A stretch of 12,072 bases of DNA from SHAN690 sp040221375 (GTDB lineage: Bacteria > Bacteroidota > Bacteroidia > Flavobacteriales_G > Salibacteraceae): assembly GCA_040221375.1 (NCBI GenBank), contig JAVKEP010000013.1, positions 1 through 12,072 of the forward strand. Direction: 5' to 3'. This document shows positions 1 to 6,461 of this stretch, piece by piece. The notes under the pieces are model-generated. The model saw nothing but the letters and a program-made list of their open reading frames with translations. It was not told the origin of the DNA and searched no databases. Both the position numbers and the translations under genes were made by a program. The first letter of the stretch is position 1, and each line of letters begins with the position of its first letter.

Positions 1-45
1 CCTTCCGTACTGATGCCGAAAGAGGTGATCGATTACATTTTCTGA
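1..45 (+). CDS. Possible C-terminal tail of an unidentified protein (5' end outside window)
   Basis: Frame 1 is open from the first base and ends at TGA (43-45), giving about 14 residues ending in the hydrophobic tail VIDYIF. It would converge on the YCII gene with only 2 bases between the stops, which fits compact packing. The fragment is too short to assign to a family, and a chance open stretch of this length is quite possible. Confidence 0.3.
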   Translation, partial: PSVLMPKEVIDYIF

Positions 46-47
46 AT

Positions 48-395
48 TCAAAATTCCATTACCATGACCTCGCGTACCTCAACGGTACCGCCCAAGTCAT
101 AATCCGGATAGCCTTGTGCCACCTCAACGGCGGCGTCCAGGTCGTTTACTTTTACCGTGTAGTAACCGCCAACGAGTTCCTTTACTTCAGCCGCCGCCAT
201 GTCTGTGCGCGTTCGGCTGGGTCCAGAAAGTCGGGTAACCGGACTGTGGAGTGCGTCGCCGTGATGCTCTACGCCGTCGGCGGTCATCTTTTGGCTCCAC
301 TTCACCCACCGTCCCATTCGCTCTTGCATTTGCTCGGGCGACAGACCTAGGGTTTCATAGTCTTCGCCGATGAATATTAGCATGAATTCTTTCAT
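48..395 (-). CDS. YCII/DGPF-family protein
   Basis: This 115-residue protein has the layout of the YCII-related family. It starts with the strand MKEFMLIF, has a helix rich in Gln, Glu and Trp (about 20-40), a Gly-rich turn, then KELVGGYYTVKVNDLDAAVE (about 72-91), a 'YPDYDLGGTVEVRE' stretch and a final strand. YCII proteins are small ferredoxin-like alpha/beta folds that usually dimerise; most have no known substrate. In other bacteria they often lie beside SRPBCC/AHSA1 genes, ArsR regulators or ECF sigma factors. Here the gene is the most distal of two same-strand YCII genes, 74 bases beyond the stop of the next one, from which a hairpin separates it. The start is the first ATG, matching family N-termini. 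The family call is firm; the function is unknown. Confidence 0.88.
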   Translation of the reverse strand: MKEFMLIFIGEDYETLGLSPEQMQERMGRWVKWSQKMTADGVEHHGDALHSPVTRLSGPSRTRTDMAAAEVKELVGGYYTVKVNDLDAAVEVAQGYPDYDLGGTVEVREVMVMEF

Positions 396-420
396 TGTGT
401 TGCTTGTTTATGCGTTCAAA

Positions 421-460
421 ATAAGAAGAAAGACAGGAGCACGACCGCCCCTGCCTTTCT
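421..460 (-). terminator. Hairpin behind the second YCII gene, likely terminator
   Basis: Bases 427-437 and 450-460 form an 11-pair stem with a 12-base loop. The single A/C mismatch on the plus strand becomes a G-U pair in minus-strand RNA, so the fold is better in the minus orientation. It starts 9 bases after the stop of the 470-772 gene and is followed on the minus strand by TTCTTATTTTG, a broken T-run. It could be a terminator or a weak processing signal before the last YCII gene. Confidence 0.5.
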
Positions 461-469
461 GCGGTTGAT

Positions 470-772
470 TCACATGTCTACGCACTGCAAGAATTCGATG
501 TCGTTGTGCGGGTGCTCGGCACAAACGCGCTTCAATTCATCCATGTCGTTTGCCTGGAGAATGGAGTAGCCACTTACGTTACCACTGGCCACGGCTCCTC
601 CTGTACAAGCGACAGGCATTACTGGTGCGCCAAAATCTACGATGTGCTTTTCATTTGCCGCCTTCCACTTCATCCAATCCTTCATGATGGCTGCAGACTG
701 CTCAGGAGTAACATTGGCCATCTGTTGGATGGATTCAGGTGAGGATTGATAGATCGCTAAAAACTTCTTCAT
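470..772 (-). CDS. YCII-family protein, short paralogue A
   Basis: This 100-residue protein begins MKKFLAIY and shares much with the protein at 2109-2429: the same first eight residues, a 'TPEQ..W..WKAA.E' helix, 'IVDFGAP', 'SGYS.LQ', and an H-P-H motif before the last strand. The core is YCII-like (ferredoxin-like alpha/beta), but this subgroup is closer to its sister than to the 115-residue protein at 48-395. No signal peptide is visible, so it is probably cytosolic. It is transcribed away from the YHS-SRPBCC-ArsR operon, and the 149-base gap between them holds that operon's promoter and two operator-like palindromes. Common control by the ArsR protein is therefore possible. Biochemical role unknown. 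Confidence 0.85.
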   Translation of the reverse strand: MKKFLAIYQSSPESIQQMANVTPEQSAAIMKDWMKWKAANEKHIVDFGAPVMPVACTGGAVASGNVSGYSILQANDMDELKRVCAEHPHNDIEFLQCVDM

Positions 773-851
773 TGCTTTGGTTTTAATGATGATTATGCCC
801 TAGTGACGAAGCCGAATTCGAAAACGGGACACATCTTGAAAAAATATTTTT

Positions 852-869
852 CGCAACCGCTTGGTTGCG
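852..869. promoter_or_regulatory. Operator-like palindrome, site 1 (CGCAACC-N4-GGTTGCG)
   Basis: CGCAACC (852-858), spacer GCTT, then GGTTGCG (863-869): a perfect 7+7 inverted repeat. It overlaps the predicted -33 box of the YHS operon promoter. A near-identical site follows 38 bases downstream. The symmetry and length suit a dimeric winged-helix repressor. The ArsR-type protein at 1790-2107, encoded in the same operon, is the obvious candidate. Confidence 0.65.
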
Positions 870-891
870 TTACGAACTTACCCTACATTCG
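861..891 (+). promoter_or_regulatory. Predicted Bacteroidota promoter of the YHS-SRPBCC-ArsR operon
   Basis: TTGG (861-864) lies 19 bases before TACATTCG (884-891), which matches the Bacteroidota -7 box TAnnTTTG at all but one defined position. The spacing is within the usual range for these promoters. The expected start of transcription is near 897-899, giving a leader of about 25 bases before the ATG at 922. Site 1 covers the -33 box; site 2 covers the end of the -7 box and the start point. Confidence 0.5.
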
Positions 892-907
892 CAACCAAAC
901 GGTTACA
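890..907. promoter_or_regulatory. Operator-like palindrome, site 2 (CGCAACC-N4-GGTTACA)
   Basis: CGCAACC (890-896), AAAC, GGTTACA (901-907): the left arm equals site 1 exactly and the right arm keeps GGTT. The centres of the two sites are 38 bases apart, between three and four turns of B-DNA. The site lies over the predicted transcription start, a position where a bound repressor would block initiation. Confidence 0.6.
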
Positions 908-921
908 TATACATTTACGTT

Positions 922-1386
922 ATGAGCACAAAACGCATCCTCCTTTTCTCCTCCCCATTGATCCTGATTGCACTGGTATTCATCTTGATCCTTGCTACTG
1001 GCATCAAGCCCATCTTTCTTGGAATGCACGACCCGATTGCCGCAGAAGACGGCGTGGCCTTATCGGGATACGACCCTATTTCCTACCGTACCGAGCCCGC
1101 GAAAGGTTCTGAGGCCTATGCCTATGAATGGAACGGAGCCACCTGGCACTTTGTGAGTTCAGAGAACCTGGAAGCCTTCAAGGCAGCGCCAGAAAAATAC
1201 TGTCCAGCCTATGGCGGACATTGCGCATTAGCAACAAGTACGGGCTTTGCGGTTCATGGAGACCCTACTTCATACGCCATTATTCAAGACACGCTGATCA
1301 TCTTTTCAGGCGAAGAAGTAAAAAGCACCTACCTCGATGATCTATCGAATAACATGGCCAAAAGCAAGGAAGCATGGAAGCAATGA
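922..1386 (+). CDS. Membrane-anchored YHS-domain protein
   Basis: This 154-residue protein starts with a hydrophobic segment (about 6-26) after MSTKR, so it is probably anchored in the inner membrane with the rest outside. The YHS-like domain follows: GYDPISY (49-55), the strand TWHFVSSENLEAF (74-86), then PEKYCPAYGGHC (90-101) with Cys94, His100 and Cys101. The 'GYDPVAY ... W.F.S.en...F...P.kY.P.YGG.CA' pattern is typical of stand-alone YHS proteins, some of which bind metals. An upstream in-frame ATG at 865 would place translation inside the operators; the ATG at 922 fits the promoter and the hydrophobic anchor better. The stop overlaps the next start by 4 bases (ATGA), implying coupled translation. 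Ligand and role are not known. Confidence 0.85.
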   Translation: MSTKRILLFSSPLILIALVFILILATGIKPIFLGMHDPIAAEDGVALSGYDPISYRTEPAKGSEAYAYEWNGATWHFVSSENLEAFKAAPEKYCPAYGGHCALATSTGFAVHGDPTSYAIIQDTLIIFSGEEVKSTYLDDLSNNMAKSKEAWKQ

Positions 1387-1793
1387 ACCGAGACAAGGTC
1401 ACACGCCAAAGGGCCTATTCAGCGCCGATTGAACAAGTCTGGTTGGCCATTTCAACCGGTGAACAAATCAGCGCTTGGTTCATTCAAGCCGATTTCGAAG
1501 CGCGTGTTGGCTACCGCTATACCTTCACCCACGAGGATACCAAGATCATCGGCGAGGTACTCGAGGTAAAACCGATGCATCACTTGGTCTACACCTGGGA
1601 AATTGAAGGCACGGGAATTCCGACTACCGTAAAATGGACCTTGGAAGAGACCGCGAAAGTCACGGTGGTTACCGTAGAGCACTCGGGCATCGAAGCCTAC
1701 CCTACTGACGAGAAGGTGATCGCCATGTTTGAAGACTACAGCGGCGGCTGGGCGAATTGCTTCAACCAACTGGAAAAGTACTTGTCGGCGTGA
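1383..1793 (+). CDS. SRPBCC / AHSA1-family (activator of Hsp90 ATPase homologue-like) protein
   Basis: This 136-residue protein has the AHSA1-type START-like fold pattern. An opening strand 'TRQRAYSAP' leads into the helix IEQVWLAIS (16-24), then 'ISAWF' (29-33), a long antiparallel sheet including 'GEVLEVKPMHHLVYTWE', and a C-terminal helix beginning at GGWANCFNQLEKYL. Such proteins form a deep hydrophobic pocket and are thought to bind small hydrophobic ligands. Bacterial members often sit beside ArsR regulators, as here. The start is taken at 1383, where ATG overlaps the YHS stop as ATGA; an in-frame ATG at 1374 is the alternative. The stop overlaps the ArsR start (GTGA). Probably cytosolic. 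Confidence 0.9.
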   Translation: MNRDKVTRQRAYSAPIEQVWLAISTGEQISAWFIQADFEARVGYRYTFTHEDTKIIGEVLEVKPMHHLVYTWEIEGTGIPTTVKWTLEETAKVTVVTVEHSGIEAYPTDEKVIAMFEDYSGGWANCFNQLEKYLSA

Positions 1794-2107
1794 GTAATTC
1801 GGATCTAGATCGGGTATTCAAGGCCATCTCGGACCCTAGGCGGAGGGACGTTTTTCACGTATTGGTCGTGGCCTCGGCCGCGATGAGCATTACTCAGATA
1901 AGCGCGCATTTTGACATATCGCGTCAAGGCGTGAGCAAGCACATCAATGTATTGGAGGATGCAGGCTTGGTGGTGACGACGAGCAAAGGACGCGAGCGCT
2001 TTTGCAAAGCCCTACCCCGCGCGTTGAAGGGCGTAAAAGATTGGACCCAATACTATGAGGAGTTTTGGGATGACAAGTTAGATCGCCTCAGCCGGCATCT
2101 TGCCTAG
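1790..2107 (+). CDS. ArsR-family winged-helix repressor (GTG start)
   Basis: This 105-residue protein begins 'SNSDLDRVFKAISDPRRRDVF', the standard opening of SdpR-like ArsR proteins. A helix-turn-helix spans about 33-61, with recognition helix SRQGVSKHINVLEDAGLV (44-61), and a wing at about 62-72 (TTSKGRERF). The ELCVCDL-type metal site of classical ArsR/SmtB sensors is absent, so a metal ligand is unlikely. The GTG at 1790 overlaps the SRPBCC stop as GTGA, and the family N-terminus fits exactly there; an upstream in-frame ATG at 1757 would lie inside the previous gene. The protein probably represses its own operon through the palindromes at 852-907. Its stop is one base from that of the convergent YCII gene. 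Confidence 0.92.
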   Translation: MSNSDLDRVFKAISDPRRRDVFHVLVVASAAMSITQISAHFDISRQGVSKHINVLEDAGLVVTTSKGRERFCKALPRALKGVKDWTQYYEEFWDDKLDRLSRHLA

Positions 2108-2108
2108 T

Positions 2109-2429
2109 TTACATCAAGGCCAGTTCAAAAAATTCGATATATGCCTCAGGGTGCCAACCCACGTGTGGATGGTCCTTGCACTCGGCCTCTAACGCCTCCA
2201 AGGATTCTGATTGAAGTACGGAGTATCCGCTGATCGTTGCATGCGTTGGGCCATTGCCCATGCTGCCTCTCGAAGCCAATGGAGCGCCAAAATCAACGAT
2301 GCACCCTTCGTGCGCGGCTTTCCAATCCATCCATTTTTTCATTCCGGCCTGCTGCTCTTCTGGCGTGGAATCTTGCATCCAAGCCATGGCCTCCTTAGGC
2401 GTATGGTAAATTGCTAAAAACTTTTTCAT
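2109..2429 (-). CDS. YCII-family protein, short paralogue B
   Basis: This 106-residue protein is a sister of the one at 470-772: same MKKFLAIY start, 'TPEEQ..GMKKWMDWKAAHE' helix, IVDFGAP, 'SGYSVLQSESLEALEAEC', then an H-P-H motif. It carries a short insertion (GWHPEA) before the last strand. It converges on the ArsR gene with one base between stops, so transcripts from the two sides would overlap. Upstream lies a 98-base gap with a strong hairpin and an alternative pairing partner. Probably cytosolic; role unknown. The pair of paralogues on either side of the ArsR operon suggests a duplication or a shared regulon. Confidence 0.85.
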   Translation of the reverse strand: MKKFLAIYHTPKEAMAWMQDSTPEEQQAGMKKWMDWKAAHEGCIVDFGAPLASRGSMGNGPTHATISGYSVLQSESLEALEAECKDHPHVGWHPEAYIEFFELALM

Positions 2430-2442
2430 GTGGTAGAATTGT

Positions 2443-2514
2443 GCGCTGGGTAGAAAACACCCAGCGCGTGTGCTCGATGGCGACCAAGATAGATGGAATT
2501 TCTTCCGCTGGGTG
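2443..2514 (-). promoter_or_regulatory. Possible alternative-hairpin leader before YCII paralogue B
   Basis: Read on the minus strand, the leader contains CACCCAGCG (2514-2506), then GCGCTGGGT (2467-2459), then ACCCAGCGC (2451-2443). The middle segment can pair perfectly over 9 bases with either the first or the third, and the two pairings exclude each other. The second hairpin has a 7-base loop and ends 13 bases before the ATG. There is no T-run after it, so a classic terminator is not evident. It could be a translational switch, a terminator of the DUF2911 transcript, or chance. Confidence 0.35.
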
Positions 2515-2527
2515 CGCTCTTCCAGAA

Positions 2528-3616
2528 CTACATTTCCCCCATCTGCTTGAGGTAGCGTTCAGAATTCGCTTTCACGTTTGCCGGCGGATTCATGCTCAAT
2601 GACTTTTTAAAGTACTGCACTGAGTCCTTCTTTTTACCAGAGAGGAATAATCCTTCGCCCAAACTGTCCCAAGCGTTGGCGCTCATAGGGAAATTCTTGG
2701 TGTTTTCTCGAAAGATTTTAATCGCTTCGTCATTTTTCCCTTCGTTGATCAACTGATACGCGTAGGTATTCAATTCTCCTTCGTTTGCCACGGCCAATGC
2801 TTTTTTGCGCATCTCGGCAGCTTCCTTTGTCTTCCCTTGGGCCTCGAGAATGCGGACCTTGGTGTTCATCGTGGTGAAGCTCGGGTTTTGGGCGATCGCC
2901 GTGGAGGACCAAACGAGCGCCTGATCCAATTGGTAGTTGTTCGCCAACAGGTAGTTCGCCGCGCTGTTGAATCCTTGCCAAGAGAACCCGGTGGCGCCGT
3001 GCAGTTCAGCCTTTGCATTTTCATAAACGATGGCGTCGACGTCGAATTCAATCTTGACGGGGAATTGTTTCGTTTCCCACTCCAAAACCAAGTCGGCCGA
3101 GGTGCGATCGATGTTGATGAAATCATAGGTCAATCGTTCAACGTGCGGAATGTCATTGATTTGAATATCGGCACGGGCAACGTCGTTGGCTGGGTCGTAC
3201 CAATAGCTTCCCCAAGCCTTGTTTTCTGTGTTGAGGATGACTTCGCCAGAATTGTCTTCATTGATGACGAAGAACAGTCCGTAGGTTCCTGCGGGCACCA
3301 TTTTTCCTTGCACTTTAGCGGGATGACTCAAGGTGATGGTCGTGTTTTCATTGGCCCCTGAACGCCAAGGGGCTTCGTTTCCCGCACCGAATCCCTGAAC
3401 GTTCCAACCATAAGCTACCAAGGCTCCCCACACTTCGCGCTCGCGCACGGCGGGTCTACTGTAATTCACGGTGACGTTAGATATACCAATGGTTTGGGTA
3501 ACCTCAGCGGCCGGACTCGGCGTACGGGGCTGGGTGACGGCTTGCGCCTTGACTCCTGTGGGTAAGTACATTCCTGAGCAAAACAGGATGGCTACGAGGG
3601 TAATGCTTGTTCTCAT
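2528..3616 (-). CDS. Secreted DUF2911 protein with C-terminal TPR repeats
   Basis: This 362-residue protein has a signal peptide at 1-24 (hydrophobic core TLVAILF, likely cut VKA/Q). The DUF2911 domain runs from about 35 to 180, with recognisable stretches 'VTVNYSRPAVREREVWG', 'WRSGANENTTI', 'VPAGTYGLFF' and 'WGSYWYDP'. A helical region from about 205 to 357 carries TPR-like repeats, the clearest being 'NAWDSLGEGLFLSGKKKDSVQYFKKSLSMNP' near the end. DUF2911 proteins are common in Bacteroidota and have no established function; the TPR part suggests protein binding in the periplasm. There is no type IX sorting domain. The gene is 98 bases upstream of YCII paralogue B on the same strand, but the hairpin between them argues for partly separate expression. 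Confidence 0.9.
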   Translation of the reverse strand: MRTSITLVAILFCSGMYLPTGVKAQAVTQPRTPSPAAEVTQTIGISNVTVNYSRPAVREREVWGALVAYGWNVQGFGAGNEAPWRSGANENTTITLSHPAKVQGKMVPAGTYGLFFVINEDNSGEVILNTENKAWGSYWYDPANDVARADIQINDIPHVERLTYDFINIDRTSADLVLEWETKQFPVKIEFDVDAIVYENAKAELHGATGFSWQGFNSAANYLLANNYQLDQALVWSSTAIAQNPSFTTMNTKVRILEAQGKTKEAAEMRKKALAVANEGELNTYAYQLINEGKNDEAIKIFRENTKNFPMSANAWDSLGEGLFLSGKKKDSVQYFKKSLSMNPPANVKANSERYLKQMGEM

Positions 3617-3795
3617 GTCTAAACGGTGTTGGTTGTAGGTACAACGTACAAAGACTTTTCGAACCCTCCTCGGTAAAGTGGTCGAGACGTTTGCTTCGGG
3701 GCGGACGGTTCTGAAGGAAAGGCAACCGAGTGCGATGCAATAGATTGGGTGAAACCGTCAGATGTGTACTTTCTTTTCTCGGGTGGAAGTAGATG

Positions 3796-4560
3796 CTATT
3801 CGCCGTCTACCATTTCTATCGTCAAGTCGTCATTGTAAACTACTCCGCTGGTTAGTTGCGGAGGGCAGTACATCCCAAAGTGCGCCTGTGCCAGCCGGTT
3901 ATCAGCCTTCTTCACGTTCGCGTGAGATACCAGTTGACCGTCTTGCCAAACTTTTGCGTAGCCACCATTGCTCATGTCTAAAAACACCTTGAGCTCAACC
4001 CACTCTTTCTGAGGAAATGCAATGCTTGTTGTTTGAAATATGTGTTCCTGCTCATTCTGTTTGGGCACATTCTGCAGATGCACGTATCCGTCGTGGGATA
4101 AATTCACCAGAACGGTTCGGTCCCAATTGTCTGATTCGTCGCTTGTGAATGTGGCAAAGCTGAACCAGTCATCTTCAGCTTCATTTGTACTGGCTTGTAA
4201 ATCAATGTCTAACCAAACCCACAATGTAATCATGCAAGGCGTCATAAACGAACCTTCCGTTGTCTTTTGGAGCTGAACGGTAGGATAGCCTCTGTGGTTG
4301 TTGTTCTCAGTAATGGAGGGCTCATTGGCTCCTTCTATCCAAGCTTTGTGGGCATAGGTTCCGCTGTGGACGATGGAATCTGATAATTCATGATAAGTAG
4401 TGCCTTTATGGCCTTGTGGCGTCAGGTAAAATCCGGAGAAGTCTTCCACACTCTCAAAAGAAGTAGTGAACATTCTCGGCTCCTGGTCATTCTTCTTGCA
4501 AGCGCATAGGGCAACAAGGGCCCAAGCTGCAAATCCAATCTTTATGCTATTCCGTATCAT
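3796..4560 (-). CDS. Lipoprotein with predicted jelly-roll (lectin/polysaccharide-lyase-like) domain
   Basis: This 254-residue protein has an N-terminus of lipoprotein type: MIRNSIKIG, a hydrophobic stretch, and lipobox LCA-C with Cys21 followed by KKN, typical of Bacteroidota. The rest is beta-rich and Trp/Tyr/Asn-rich, with 'SFESVEDFSGF' at the start, 'HSGTYAHKAWI', 'WVELKVFLDMSNGGYAKVWQDGQLVSHANV' and a closing 'GVVYNDDLTIE' strand. This order resembles the concanavalin-like folds of heparin-lyase-like and LamG proteins. No catalytic residues can be assigned, so binding of glycans is as likely as cleavage. It lies 38 bases after the alpha/beta hydrolase pair on the same strand and may be co-transcribed with it. 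Specific function not known. Confidence 0.75.
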   Translation of the reverse strand: MIRNSIKIGFAAWALVALCACKKNDQEPRMFTTSFESVEDFSGFYLTPQGHKGTTYHELSDSIVHSGTYAHKAWIEGANEPSITENNNHRGYPTVQLQKTTEGSFMTPCMITLWVWLDIDLQASTNEAEDDWFSFATFTSDESDNWDRTVLVNLSHDGYVHLQNVPKQNEQEHIFQTTSIAFPQKEWVELKVFLDMSNGGYAKVWQDGQLVSHANVKKADNRLAQAHFGMYCPPQLTSGVVYNDDLTIEMVDGE

Positions 4561-4598
4561 CCATTATTTAATCACAAGCAATGTACGGGTTATCACAC

Positions 4599-5405
4599 CT
4601 ACAAACGCACCAGACGCTCTTCGATCCAGCGTCTGAACTCGGGGAATTGGATGAGGTTGTTGTGCCGACCGCCGTTGATGGTCGTGAAGCTGATCACTTT
4701 TTGATCTCGAAATGCCTGGTAGAGTTTTTTTCCAGAGAAATAGGGAACTACACCATCCAGGGTACCGTGCACGATGTGGATCGGCGACGAAACGGATCCC
4801 ATGTATTTGGCATTAGAAAAAGGGTATTTGAGCAAGAGGCTGGCGGGCAGCATCAAAAATCGAAATGCGAGCACTTCGCTGATCTGGTAGAAGGGCGTTT
4901 CGAGCAGAAGCTGCTGGGCTTTGGTCCGGGCCGCCAGCCAAGTGGCCATAGACGTGCCGATCGATCTTCCATAGATCACGATGTCATCTTCGCGGTACGA
5001 CTCCAACAGGGATTCGTACAAGACCAATCCATCTCTGTACAGTCGTTGCATACTTCGGTGTCCCCTGCTCTTGCCGTATCCCCGATAATCGAATACGAGC
5101 ACGTCAAAACCGTATTCGGTAAATGCATTCGCGATGGGTGCCCAGCGGGTCAGGTCGCCTGAATTTCCGTGGAAGTACAACATCACTCCTTTGGCGTTCG
5201 TTGCGCGCAGCATCACGGTATTGATCACTGCGCCATCCTCCATTTTGACGTTGCGCTCCTCAAAGGGAAAGTCAAATTCGAAGGCTTCATCGCGGTTCAT
5301 CGACTTGGCTTGAAACAGAAAGGATTCTTGAAAGACATAGAAGAAGGCGATGAGCAAAAGGTAGCTCAGCAATAAAACCACTATGAACAAGCCAAATACT
5401 ACCAT
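4599..5405 (-). CDS. Membrane-anchored alpha/beta hydrolase, copy 2
   Basis: This 268-residue protein has an N-terminal transmembrane helix (about 3-25) followed by the 'F.ESFLFQ' motif typical of BEM46/ABHD13-like hydrolases. The fold markers are complete: oxyanion region HGNSGD (79-84), FDYRGYGKS (105-113), nucleophile elbow GRSIGT with Ser148, Asp217 in HGTLDGVVP, and His248 in GGRHNNL. The catalytic domain may face either side of the membrane; the sequence does not settle it. Likely an esterase, thioesterase or acyl-lipid hydrolase; the substrate cannot be read from the sequence. Its ATG shares one base with the stop of the upstream paralogue (TGATG), so translation is probably coupled. 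Confidence 0.9.
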   Translation of the reverse strand: MVVFGLFIVVLLLSYLLLIAFFYVFQESFLFQAKSMNRDEAFEFDFPFEERNVKMEDGAVINTVMLRATNAKGVMLYFHGNSGDLTRWAPIANAFTEYGFDVLVFDYRGYGKSRGHRSMQRLYRDGLVLYESLLESYREDDIVIYGRSIGTSMATWLAARTKAQQLLLETPFYQISEVLAFRFLMLPASLLLKYPFSNAKYMGSVSSPIHIVHGTLDGVVPYFSGKKLYQAFRDQKVISFTTINGGRHNNLIQFPEFRRWIEERLVRL

Positions 5406-6274
5406 CAGTCCGCCATCTTTTTATCCGATCGCTTGAAACGCAAGCTCGTTTCTTCGGTGTGCAGCGGCTTTGGTGCGCGGGCGTTCATGATTTCGTCTAG
5501 CATGATGTGGTACTCTGGAAAGGTGTACAGGTCATTGTGTCGAGCTCCTATGACGGTGTATAGTCGGGTATGTTCGGGTCGGATTTTGGATAGTTTAATG
5601 CTCGTTTTGAGGGGGATCAAGGTATCGTTGGTACCGTGAATGATTCGAATCGGGCAGGTGACGTATTTGAGCCATACGTGGGTGCGGATCGGGAATTTCA
5701 TGATGATGGCCAGGGGCATGAATGGCAAGTAGCGTTTTGCAGTATGCTTGAGGCTGTAGTAAGGCGATTCCAGGATAAGCATGCGAGGATTGTTGCTGCT
5801 GGCCAACTTGGCAGCGAAGCCCGAGCCCATAGAGCGCCCGTAAAGGACGATGAAACGTTCGGGGACTTGTTCCTTGATCTTATCGTACACCAACTGTAAA
5901 TCGGCCTTGATGCCCTCTTCGGTGCGCTTTCCAGTGCTCTTTCCGAACCCACGGTAATCGACCATGACCACGTCGTACCCGAGCCTGCCGAAGTCTATGG
6001 CAAACTTTCCCCAGCCTTTGATGGAGCGCGAATTTCCTTTGAGGTAGAAAACGATGCCGCGGGGACGCTCAATGCTGAAGTGGATGCCGTTGATGTTGAC
6101 TCCATCTTCGGAGGTTAGGTTGTATTCCTTGAACGCTTGATCCGGGTAACGGTACTCGAAGTCCTCGGGCAATTTTTCAGGCTTGAAGAGGAACCGCTCT
6201 TGCGCAACGTACAGCACCACGTTGGCCAGCACGTACAGAACCAACGCGACGATAAGGATGGTTACCCAGGGCAT
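5405..6274 (-). CDS. Membrane-anchored alpha/beta hydrolase, copy 1
   Basis: This 289-residue paralogue of the next gene has a transmembrane helix at about 3-24, then 'AQERFLFKPEKLP'. Markers are VDYRGFGKS (105-113), elbow GRSMGS with Ser148, Asp217 in HGTNDTLIP and His246 in GARHNDL. The catalytic serine falls at the same residue number in both proteins, pointing to tandem duplication. The usual HGN at the oxyanion strand is KGN (Lys79), and an extra basic C-terminal tail of about 30 residues (KPLHTEETSLRFKRSDKK) follows the fold. On the minus strand TAAATTTG (6286-6279) matches the -7 consensus but lies only 4 bases before the ATG with no clear -33 box, so I do not call it a promoter. Substrate unknown. 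Confidence 0.9.
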   Translation of the reverse strand: MPWVTILIVALVLYVLANVVLYVAQERFLFKPEKLPEDFEYRYPDQAFKEYNLTSEDGVNINGIHFSIERPRGIVFYLKGNSRSIKGWGKFAIDFGRLGYDVVMVDYRGFGKSTGKRTEEGIKADLQLVYDKIKEQVPERFIVLYGRSMGSGFAAKLASSNNPRMLILESPYYSLKHTAKRYLPFMPLAIIMKFPIRTHVWLKYVTCPIRIIHGTNDTLIPLKTSIKLSKIRPEHTRLYTVIGARHNDLYTFPEYHIMLDEIMNARAPKPLHTEETSLRFKRSDKKMAD

Positions 6275-6408
6275 GCATCAAATTTAGCATTCTGAAAGCG
6301 GCCGATATGCACGTACGTGGGATTCACATCGTGGGTTATGCAAAATGAAAAGAAGTCAAATCCTGATCACGTGAATGGCATCCATCGGTTGAAAATTATC
6401 ATAAACCC

Positions 6409-6439
6409 TTGGTTATCAAACATTTTTGTTCTAATTTTT
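6409..6439 (+). promoter_or_regulatory. Predicted promoter of the LysM/coiled-coil gene pair
   Basis: TTGG (6409-6412) is followed after 19 bases by TAATTTTT (6432-6439), one base off the Bacteroidota -7 box TAnnTTTG. The expected start point is about 15-17 bases before the ATG at 6462. It lies in the 187-base divergent gap shared with the hydrolase genes, which also holds a perfect 10-base palindrome CACGTACGTG (6310-6319), 35 bases before the hydrolase start. Confidence 0.45.
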
Positions 6440-6461
6440 CAACGAATCAAAACCATCTACC

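Noticed and set aside
865..921. Longer YHS start at 865
   Set aside because: That ATG lies between the operator sites and before the predicted transcription start; the ATG at 922 directly precedes the membrane anchor.
2837..3361. Long plus-strand open frame (174 residues) opposite the DUF2911 gene
   Set aside because: It is antisense to a clear DUF2911 domain and has no recognisable family features.
3704..3759. GACGGTT ... AACCGTC inverted repeat in the gap 3617-3795
   Set aside because: Only 7 pairs with a loop of over 40 bases and no T-run; not convincing as a terminator or operator.
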